Shown: in pieces, positions 55,505 through 64,000 of the stretch
Layout of the letters: the number at the start of each line of letters is the position of its first letter
Numbering within the stretch: position 1 is the first letter of the stretch
Source of the DNA: Chenopodium formosanum
Taxonomy: Eukaryota; Streptophyta; Magnoliopsida; Caryophyllales; Amaranthaceae
NCBI GenBank assembly: GCA_024500155.1
Contig: CM044876.1
Span: 8,499,001 to 8,563,000, forward strand
DNA: 64,000 nucleotides
Reading direction: 5' to 3'
The notes under the pieces: model-generated
Told to the model about the DNA's origin: nothing
The model's database searches: none
The model's input: only the letters and a program-made list of their open reading frames with translations
Position numbers and translations under genes: made by a program

Positions 55505-58189
55505 TTATGAGCTTGAATAAGGAGTTGCAATAACCATGAGGGGATCGCGCTTGTGAACTGCAATTCCCACAGTCTCAGTCATGTCAAGCTCCCCACATTC
55601 AGCTGCCACTTTCCAATCGAATTTGTAGACGAGATTTGCAAGCATAAGCTCAGCATTAACCATAGCAAAATCTATCCCAGGACAAATTCTTCTACCACCT
55701 CCAAAAGGAATGTACTTGAAATCATCTTGTCTTTTGAAAGAGAACGTACTAGTGTTTAAGAACCTTTCGGGACGAAACTCCATTGGTTCGTCCCAATAAG
55801 CCGGGTCCCTATGTATAGCCCATGCGTTTATGTACACATGAGTGTCTGCACCGATGTCGAAACCGTTGATTTTGGCGTCCTGCATTGGCTGTCGAAACAC
55901 CAACAATGGAACTGGAGGGTGTAGTCTAAGTGATTCCTTCATCACTGCTTTTAGATATGGTAAGTTTTCCAAATCATCTTCATTTACCTTTAAATTGTTG
56001 CTTTTGTCTCCAACAATTGTTCTTAATTCTTCTTGTAATTTTTTCATGACTTTGGGATGTCTAAGTAACTCAGATATTGTCCATTCTAGTAATGTACGAG
56101 TCGTGTCGTTGCCAGCAGCAAACAAATCCTGCATAATACAATCACATTGATAAATTGTTACATTGTTACGTAATGGCGTAGGCCTTGTTTGGTTGTACTT
56201 TGATAATGGAGGAAATATAAATTTATGAAAAATGTATTTATGGGATTGAAATTTTTACAAAACATGAGAATTAATTAAGGACTTGTTCTCTTCAACTTAT
56301 TTTAGATACTTACTTCCTCCTTTTCTATTTAGTTGACGCGTTTGATTTAGGCACATATATTAAGGAGAGGAGAGAGAGTGATAGAGAATGAAAAAGCAAG
56401 TGGGGTAGCTTGTAAATATAAGGTAAAAAAATTTACCCAAAAAGAAAACGTGTCAACTAAAAAGAAATTTCTTAAAAAGGAATACGTGTCAACTAAAAAA
56501 AACGGAGGTAGTATAACTTTATTCTTGATAAATTCAAATCAAATCAGACCAGATCAGAACTTTTGATTATCATTTACTTATCGTTAAATATCGTTAAATG
56601 CTATTAAAAATTTTTATAAAAATTACTTATTCAAAAGATTCATGATGAGACGAATCTAACAAGATCCATTTTAATAATGTTTTTCTTTATAGATTAGTAT
56701 TAAAATGCAGCCAAAGTTTATCCCAATTGGTAAATCATATCAAAGCAGATCAGATCAGATAAGACCTCAAAAAATTTAGACCAGATTTACTTGTTTCAGG
56801 TGAAGAGAACAAGTCCTCACTCCGCCCTACCTTAATCAATCAATTTTCTTTTGGATGAAATTACATTTTTGCCCTCAAAATGTTTAAAAAATAATTCAAA
56901 GTTGTAGTAGATGGGAGTTACATAAAGTTAACAAAAAAAAATGTTTTTAATTTTATTTTGAAAAATACAAAAGAAGTTAATTATTTGAAAAAACAATTTC
57001 TTATATATCAACCAAATATGATCTTTGTATTTCCTAGGATTTGTAACTTCATTCTCAAACATTGTAACTTCATATGCAATCAAACGAGGCCAGTTTATAA
57101 CCAATATTTCTATAAGAGGGATATTTTTATTTAGGAAAAGTCATGGGCATTTTGGAGATTTTGTGAAATAAGTACATACTTAATTACAAAATTGTTACAA
57201 ATCGTTTTGCATATACAAAAGTAATATCAAATAATCCTTACCAATATATTGGCTTTAACATCGTCCATTGTGACAGCATTCTCATTCTCCATGTGAATCT
57301 CCAGCAAACTCTCAATACAATTTTTAGCAACATCCTTTCTTTGTTGGTCATCAGAAGCATTTTTCTTAGTACTTAGAAGATTTTGATGTTCTTGTATTAG
57401 CATGTCAAACGACTCATCAAACTCTTTTGCAACCCTTTCAACTCGACCATCTAAACCCGTCACTCTGTCCACCCAACTAAGCCAAGGAATGTAGTCCCCC
57501 ACGGTAAAAACTCCGAGTAACACAATTGTTTCATCCAACAATTTCTTAAAATTGAAACCTCCTAAATTATCATTACTACTATACTTCCTTCCAAATGTTA
57601 CCCTACATATTAAACCATATGTTTGTTTACTAATAACCTCACTCAACTTCACAAATGAAGATTGTGATGATTTCTTTATCTCTTTAACGATTAAAGCAAC
57701 TTCTTCTTCTCTCATCTTTCTATATGATCGGACTTTTTTGTTACACAAGAGATGTGTAATGCAAAGACTCTTCATCCTACGCCAATGTTCGCCGTAAGGA
57801 GCAAAACCCACATCCCTGCACCCGTAGAATAATCTACTAGGAATGCGTAATTCAGGCCTATTGCAAAAGATCAAATCTTGAGTTTTCATGATCTCGCAGG
57901 CAGCTTCTGGTGTCGATACCACGAGGATTGGCCTGCTCCCGAAATGAAGCAACATGATCTTGCCATATTTCTTAGACAATGATGCAAATGACTGGTGTGG
58001 TAACTCTCCTATTTGGTGGAGGTTACCTATTATTGGTAGCCTTGGCGGCGAGGGTGGTTGAAGTTTTGCATTGACAGGTCTTGTAAAAAGACTCTTGTAC
58101 AAAAAAAGTACAAAGATTAAACAAGGGAGCAGGAATGTTGAAGGGTAAAAACAGAGTTTTTGCAAGAATTGTAGAATCAAAGTAAGCAT
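55505..58189 (-). CDS. Cytochrome P450, CYP71 type (P450-4)
   Basis: 523-aa ER-anchored P450. Exon 1 is 58189-57242 and exon 2 is 56128-55505; the phase-0 intron is 1113 bp, enlarged by a 538-bp element with a nested Stowaway. Landmarks: N-terminal anchor (LLPCLIFVLFLY), PPSPPRLPIIGN, WRRMKS, I-helix AAGNDTTRTLLEW (Asn at the variable position, Thr pair intact), KESLR, FRPERF, PFGGGRRICPG. The C-terminus VHKRDPLMVIATPYSSS is shared in style with P450-3 and P450-5. A TTATATAG box (58264-58271) lies about 75 bp upstream of the ATG. All motifs look functional; the substrate is unknown. Confidence 0.93.
56279..56816. mobile_element. TIR element in the P450-4 intron
   Basis: Ends GGACTTGTTCTCTTCA / TGAAGAGAACAAGTCC, 538 bp. 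A Stowaway (56313-56511, ends CTTCCTCC / GGAGGTAG with TA borders) is nested inside. The interior has CAGATCAGATCAGAT repeats. Confidence 0.75.
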
Positions 58190-58263
58190 AGTTGAATTGG
58201 AGATTTGAAGATTTTTAAATAAGAAAAAATTATCAAATGAACAAAAGTAGGCCTGAGTGCACC

Positions 58264-58271
58264 CTATATAA
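58264..58271 (-). promoter_or_regulatory. TATA box of P450-4
   Basis: TTATATAG on the minus strand, about 75 bp before the ATG at 58189. Confidence 0.55.
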
Positions 58272-58423
58272 GATGTACTAGCTAGGTTGTATGTATAAGT
58301 TTTTAAATGGCAAAATTACATTTAATGACTCAAGTATAATGTATACTACAGTTATTGACACAACCTTCATTTAATGACACAATCTCGCTTGTCCATATAA
58401 TTAAAATGATACCAACTTGAAAG

Positions 58424-58560
58424 TGAGGGATAGCTTAAGTGGTTTGAGCTCCCCTCTCAGCTCAACCAAGAGATCTTGGGATTGATTCTCATTACATGTC
58501 ACCAACTTGGTACCATAGTTGACAGTGTATCATTGAAATTCAATAATAAATAAAAAAAAT
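58424..58560 (+). mobile_element. tRNA-derived SINE
   Basis: A-box-like GGATAGCTTAAGTGGTTTGAG, shown in part as TAGCTTAAGTGGTTTG, then B-box-like GGGATTGATTCTC. The 3' tail is AATAATAAATAAAAAAAA. It lies upstream of P450-4. Confidence 0.65.
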
Positions 58561-58777
58561 TAACTATCTTCAAAAAGCTAAAAAAAAATGTTTTATTTAT
58601 AACAGTAGTAATGCATAAAAAGTTAGATTTATTAATATCATAAATCCTGGCGATTAAAACCCTCTTTAATCATCGGAATGTCATTGTTGGTGTTAACTTA
58701 GTTCTAGAGACAAATTTGTGTTAATAATTGTAGTATGTGTTAAGTAAATTTACATTGAGTATTATATTGCCTTTTTA

Positions 58778-59740
58778 AATCAATGAGGAGCGCACATGAA
58801 TTTGAAAGATAACTAGCTATAACAAGAACACATTATGAAAAGTGTGATATTGACTAAAAACAACTAACAATTGGAGGAAGTATTGCATTTTAAGTTCACT
58901 CTACATATAGTAACTTTAGAAGGAGATAAAAAGTGAGCAAAAGAGGTCCATCCATTGATAGCTAAATGTATGCATGCATGCATGCGTGGATATTGTTTTG
59001 TTAATTGACTTTTTATTAAAAACAGGTTGTTGTTGTAACAAATTAAACTTCACATAATTTTTATTGAATGATATATGATTGAGAGTGATTGTCAATTAAT
59101 TAACATTATCACTCTAATTCAGTCCTAATTGGTTTCACTAATACTTAAATATACTACAGCAAAAATCACTATTAATTTCTTTTCCCTCCTAAACCCATTT
59201 AATTTCCCTCCTCTTTAATGTTTTATTTAATTTCCTCCCTTAATTTTAGGTAGGTTCTCCTTAATTATTTATTTTAGATGATATTCTTTTTTTATTTTAA
59301 AATAATAAAATTTACCTCATCTATTTTACACTCATTTGTATGAAAAGAGACTCTTAGTAAATTCGAAACTACTCCGTACTTTTAGTTACACGGGTTAGTT
59401 AAATCAATACATAAATTAATACGGTTATTCATGGGAATTTTAATTTCCCTCAAAAAATTTAGTTTTGATTTATCCATGCATGGGATCTTTTTTTTTTTTG
59501 GATTAACGACAATTTTTAAAACTAAAAAATAGAGTTGGCGATAATCACTATGTTTTCCAGCTTTTTTCGGATCTTTACTATGGTGGGACTCTTCCTATAA
59601 TTGGTCTTGGTCTTGATGAATCAAATGCTTTAAAATCTGGCAAAATATGACATCCTTACATTAATGTTTTACCTGATTTTGGGGAGTTATGCTATGAGTA
59701 CATTGTTAATTGTTTATACTACCAATTGCCATATAAATCT
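58778..59740. repeat. Duplicate of the P450-5 3' flank
   Basis: Collinear with 60338-61100. Shared blocks include GAGGTCCATCCATTGAT, the ATGCATGCATGCATG run, and TATGACA..CTTACATTAA. The intervening P450 copy is absent. See the matching finding. Confidence 0.6.
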
Positions 59741-59755
59741 AACAGACACATAATA

Positions 59756-59983
59756 GATATTAATCTACTGCTTGAGGATATTTTATGTTCTAGCTCTAAT
59801 TTCGATTCTATCTCTTGGTGTCATGTTAAACGGGAGGGTAATACTGTTGCCCATAATTTAGCCCGTATTGTGCCTTTTGGTGTAGAACAAATATGGGAAA
59901 ACCATAGTCCTTGTGAGGTTTCCCCATATATTTTGATGGATAAATTAATAATATAAGGCACCGTTCGATTTTCCTCAAAAAAA
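59756..59983 (+). mobile_element. 5'-truncated LINE with RNase H fragment
   Basis: The plus-strand frame reads LLLEDIL, then SISWCHVKREGNTVAHNLAR and SPYILMDKLII. This is the C-terminal RNase H-like part found at the end of plant LINE polyproteins and related RVT_3 proteins. It ends in a stop, short 3' UTR and A tail. Exact 21-bp target duplications (AAATCTAACAGACACATAAT plus A) lie at 59735-59755 and 59984-60004. Confidence 0.85.
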
Positions 59984-60337
59984 AAATCTAACAGACACAT
60001 AATATAGAGTTTCAGACTCTGAGATAGCTCAAATGTAGTCTCCAAGAAGGCAAGAACATGTTATTTTAAGAAAACTTTGTGTAGTACTTTGTACTCCCTT
60101 CATTTCCAAATACCTGAAACTCTTGCCCTATATTTTTCTCTATCTTTGAATACTCACAACATTACCTAATTCGTCCATGCATTGATGAATGATTATTTGT
60201 GTTCCTACATTGATATCGGAACCATTTAATCAAAATATCAACTCAAATTAGTGCAAAAAGTAATTATATATACGTTGATTGCGATCGAGATTTTTAAAAT
60301 GAGCGGAAATTATTTGACTGCATGCATTGTATAAGAT

Positions 60338-61140
60338 TTTAAATCAATGAGAAGTAGTGCACATGAATTTGACTAAGAACAAGTAACAAGACTAACAACT
60401 ACAGAAAGTAATGCTTATTTCAAATTTCGGTTACATGGTAACTTTAGAGTTTAGATTTTAGAAGATTAAAAACAATGATTCTAAGAGGTCCATCCATTGA
60501 TGGCCAAATGTATATGCTGACATGCATGCATGCATGCATGGACATTGTTTTTGATGTTGACTCTTAAAACAGATTTTTATTGCAACAAACTTCACATGCA
60601 TTTAGTTTTACTATAAAATAACTTTTTTTAAATATAAATACTTCCTCCGTTAACTATTATTTGCAATAAAATGGGTGTTTACGGACTCTTAGGCAAAATT
60701 TGTTTGTGAGTGTAAAATGGAGAGAGAAAAAGTTGGGTACATGTGATGAGGAGAGATAAAGAAAAATAATAATCTAAAAAGGAAAGAAAACATTTGTTGC
60801 ACATAATAGTTAGCATCCATTTATAGTATATGTTGCAAATAATAGTTAACGGAGAAAGTATAAATTTATGGTGGGATCCACCTGATTAGTTTGATGTTGG
60901 TCTACATTTTTTATTTAGAGGAAAAATCTTGGTCTACTTGATAGATCACAAGTTTCACAATGTGGCAAAAGTATGACACCCGGCCCTTACATTAACGTTT
61001 CCCCTAATATTAATTTGGAGAGTTAATTACTATGAGTAACTTAATAAACTAACTCATGTTACTTGTTTTTACTACCAAAAAAACATCTTTTAAGTAATTT
61101 AACGTTGTGGTATTTATAGTAAAAGAGCATATATTAGTAA
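60338..61140. repeat. P450-5 3' flank (partner of 58778-59740)
   Basis: See 58778-59740. Contains a CATGCATGCATGCATG run at about 60523-60540 and a Stowaway at 60641-60858. Confidence 0.55.
60641..60858. mobile_element. Stowaway MITE
   Basis: CTTCCTCCGTTAACTATTAT to AATAGTTAACGGAGAAAG, with TA borders. Confidence 0.75.
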
Positions 61141-61241
61141 TATTACAGCATTTGAAACCAATGGAACAAACCATTGCAACCAACAGCTTTTAAATGTGCT
61201 ATATTCCAAGTTTATTTGATTCAATTACATTCAGGAATGCC

Positions 61242-63071
61242 TCATTTACAGGAATAAGGAGTTGCAATAACCATAAGAGGAACTCGCCTGTGAATTGTTA
61301 TACCAACACTTTCAGCCATATCTAACTTCCCACATTCTGCTCCATCGGGCAACTTCCAATCAAACTCATACACAAGATTCGCAGCTACAAGCTCGGCATT
61401 GATCACAGCAAAGGCTGTTCCAGGACACATTCTTCTTCCCGCTCCAAACGGGATAAACTGAAAATCTTGTCCCTTGAAATCATATATAGTAGCATTTCCT
61501 TTTAGGAATCTCTCAGGATAAAATTCCTCAGGGTTTTCCCAAACAGTCGGGTCTCTCTGAATTGCCCACGCATTGATAATCACTTGTGTCCCTGCAGTGA
61601 TGTCAAACCCGTTTATTTTGACATCCTGCGATGGCTGTCGAAACAATAACAAAGGTGCAGGAGGGTGTAGCCTTAGTGCCTCCTTCATCACTGCTTTTAG
61701 ATAAATTAGTTTCTCCAAATCATCCTCACATACTCTGCGATCTTTACCTCCAACAATGCTCCTAATCTCTTCTCGAAGTTTTTTCATAACTCTAGGATGC
61801 CTAATCAGCTCACTCATCATCCATTCTAATAGTGTGAAAGTTGTTTCAGTCCCAGCAGAAAACATATCCTGCATCAAAACAGAGTTAGTCCTTGTTCACT
61901 TCACCTTATAAAAAAATATTAGGTAAAAATAATTTCAGTTCAGCTAAAATAAGTTATGCTTAGTAAAATTCAGCAGCTTTAAAGGAGAAATATAATTCCG
62001 ATTCAGTAAAAATAATTTCAGTTCTGTAAAAATAATTTAAGTTCAGCAAAAAAAGGTGAAGTGAACGAGACCTAACTAGTAAATAATAAGACCTAGCTAG
62101 TAAATAATCTAAGGGTCAATACGATAATGAGCTAGATCGAACTAGCTTACCAATATAACGGCTTTGATACAGTCTATTGAAATAGCATCCTTGTTCTCAT
62201 TCTGATATTCAAGCAAAATGTCCACAAAGTTTTTTGTATCCTCTTTCATGTTACACTCAACACTAATGCTTAGAGTATGAGGTTCGCGAATTACTGTTTC
62301 AAGGAACTCATCTAACTTATCTGCCACCTTTTGCACTCGACCATCCAAACCCTTTACTCGATCAACCCAACTTAGCCAAGGTATAAACTCTCCCAAACTA
62401 AAAACCCCAAGTAGTTCTATAGCTTCATTTAACAGCTCCTTAAAATCAACACCTCCCCCACGATTACTACAATACTTCCTCCCAAATGTTGCCCTGCAAA
62501 TTACATCATACGTATACGTCACAATGATCTCACTTAAATTAATCACAGAAGAATGGGACTCATTTATCATTTCAACCATTAAACCAGTTTCTTCTTCTCT
62601 TATGTTTCTAAATGATTGAACCTTTTTGTTACTCAAAAGTTGCGTAACGCACACACTCTTCATCTGCCTCCAATAATCTCCGTAAGGAGCAAAAGCCACA
62701 TCCTTGTAGTCATAAAAGATTTTAATGGCAGCACCTGATTTAGGCCTGTTAGAAAAAATCACGTCATGAGTCTTCATGATTTCTCGAACTGCATCTATAG
62801 ATGAGACGACAACAGTGGGCCTGCTGCCCAAGTGAAGCAACATTAGCTTGCCATAACGTCGAGACAATGATAGAAAGTCACGGTGAAGAGACGCACTTAG
62901 TTGATGAAGGTTTCCTATGATTGGCAGCTTTGGCGGCGAGGGTGGGAGGTTTTTTTTGGTGGCATGACCTCTAGACAGGACATTGTATAAAATGATTACG
63001 AAAGCTACGAAAGGGAGGAAAAAAGGGTAGAAATATAGAGCATGCCAGATATTTGTAAACCAATTCAACAT
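61242..63071 (-). CDS. Cytochrome P450, CYP71 type (P450-5)
   Basis: 515-aa ER-anchored P450. Exon 1 is 63071-62151 and exon 2 is 61868-61242; the phase-0 intron is 282 bp and holds a small MITE. Landmarks: hydrophobic anchor (FLPFVAFVIILY), PPSPPKLPIIGN, WRQMKS, I-helix SAGTETTFTLLEW, KEALR, FYPERF, PFGAGRRMCPG. All are intact, so it is probably active. It is closest to P450-3, P450-4 and the pseudogene at 51640 by shared segments such as PWLSWVDR and the C-terminal VIATPYS. A TATTTATAG box on the minus strand (about 63138-63146) lies about 70 bp upstream of the ATG. Confidence 0.94.
61888..62072. mobile_element. MITE in the P450-5 intron
   Basis: CCTTGTTCACTTCACCTTAT to AAGGTGAAGTGAACGAGACC, an inverted pair. 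The interior has TAAAAATAATTTCAGTTC units. Confidence 0.75.
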
Positions 63072-63149
63072 TGTTTCTATATAATCTTGGAGTTAAGTGA
63101 AAGAGAGGTATAAGATGCAGAGGGTATACTCTGTAACCGCTATAAATAG

Positions 63150-63790
63150 AAACTTGAAGAACTAAGGGAGAAAAACTTTCCATATATAGATTGAGTCCCT
63201 CTACTATGGGGTATTCACTCGGGGAAGATACAAGATGAAGAGAGTTTTGTTATTATTACCGACTATTGTAGACACAATATCTTCTTGCTGTCGTGAATAA
63301 TTGAATATCGCTAATTGATAATGTATATTGCATGCATTGACAGTGTAGTTGTGTAATCTGTCATGCTCCATAAGTCCATATAGTAGTTCATCCATCAGCG
63401 TCACAGAAAATCATTTTGCGGAAGAAGGCGGTCCAAATAAAAAAACAAAGATGGGACCAAAACTTATGGAAGTAACAGATTAAACAAATAAAATTAAAAA
63501 TCTGTCAATTGAGGTCGGTCTGGTCGGATATGGGTTTACTTGGCTTGGTAAATCATTCATGTCATATTACCTTGAACGATTGACCATAAATTCGTGATCA
63601 TAAGCATAATCAGGACTATGTAATATGCATTATCTGTGAAAGTGGTGCCACAATTACTAATGTGAATATGTGATTGTGCCTATAACAGAGAATTGAAGTC
63701 AGGACAATGCCACAAAAGCTAAAGGAATGCAAGAAAACATCCAATATTTCCAAATTTGACATTTGTTTACAGACATAAAATGATCCTACT
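63150..63790. other. Upstream region of P450-5, nothing else recognised
   Basis: No gene supported. Short open frames only. Confidence 0.45.
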
Positions 63791-63793
63791 ATC

Positions 63794-64000
63794 CTAGTGT
63801 TCGAGCCATGTCAACTAGATTGAGCAGAGAGAGACTGTAGAACGGCTTTTCTGCCTTGGTCTGTGTTGACAGAAAAGAACAGATAACAACACAATTTTTT
63901 CAGTAAACTCACAAATCCTAATAAGATTCTCAGAGCAGCATTTTTGGTAATAGTTGGAGCATAACTTGGCCATGCTTTCATAATCACCAAAGTTAAATAC
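63794..64000 (-). CDS. Possible gene end cut by the window edge
   Basis: On the minus strand a non-AT-rich stretch can be read as MKAWPSYAPTITKNAALRIL, then GF at a GTGAGT donor. After CAACACAG comes TKAEKPFYSLSLLNLVDMAR, then TLG and a stop at 63796-63794. The implied intron is only 52 bp, short for a plant, so the join is doubtful and another frame is possible. No family recognised. Confidence 0.25.

Noticed and set aside
1..64000. CRISPR arrays, operons, bacterial promoters
   Set aside because: The window is plant nuclear DNA. Regular repeats seen are microsatellites or transposable elements without spacer structure.
1..64000. tRNA genes at the A/B-box sites
   Set aside because: The boxes at 10590, 10898, 14498, 29528 and 58424 lack a cloverleaf and sit in SINE bodies.

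Overview
This is nuclear DNA from a flowering plant: AT-rich, with intron-containing genes and a dense load of small transposable elements. Two things point to the Caryophyllales, possibly the Amaranthaceae/Chenopodiaceae. One is the set of secreted six-cysteine knottin peptides that resemble the Mirabilis/Phytolacca antimicrobial peptides. The other is the abundance of Stowaway MITEs with CTCCGT-type ends. The species cannot be fixed from the sequence alone.

Layout. (1) 1-15 kb: two diverged tandem copies of a PIF-like bHLH gene on the minus strand (1794-5642 and 9172-13317). Each is rebuilt here from five short phase-0 exons, and both have non-canonical DNA-contact residues. Flanking DNA at 1-800 is repeated at 14400-15060. 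(2) 15.8-31.5 kb: three small secreted cysteine-rich (knottin-like) genes, all minus strand, each with a TATA box. Two encode tandem double knottins. Fossil copies of their upstream DNA lie in between. (3) 17-63 kb: five intact two-exon CYP71-type cytochrome P450 genes on the minus strand (17109-18947, 33105-35153, 44562-46249, 55505-58189, 61242-63071), plus one shredded P450 pseudogene (51640-53560) that has been hit by a Helitron and two MITEs. (4) 37.7-40.4 kb: a ubiquitin-RUB (NEDD8-like) fusion gene on the plus strand, with a decayed upstream duplicate. (5) A terminal-exon-like B3-domain fragment at 54569-54841 and a possible gene end cut by the right edge.

The rest is repeats: Tourist-like MITEs built from CAGTT pentamers, Stowaway MITEs, hAT and MULE-like MITEs, two Helitrons with recognisable ends, tRNA-type SINEs (one with an 18-bp target duplication), a 5'-truncated LINE with a 21-bp target duplication, and quasi-periodic GGTTACT elements.

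How the genes relate: the P450s form a one-direction tandem array, typical of specialised metabolism that expanded by local duplication. The knottins are a second defence-type family interleaved with the P450s. The bHLH pair and the ubiquitin-RUB gene are regulatory and housekeeping neighbours with no evident metabolic link. Exon borders come from splice-site and reading-frame inspection only.
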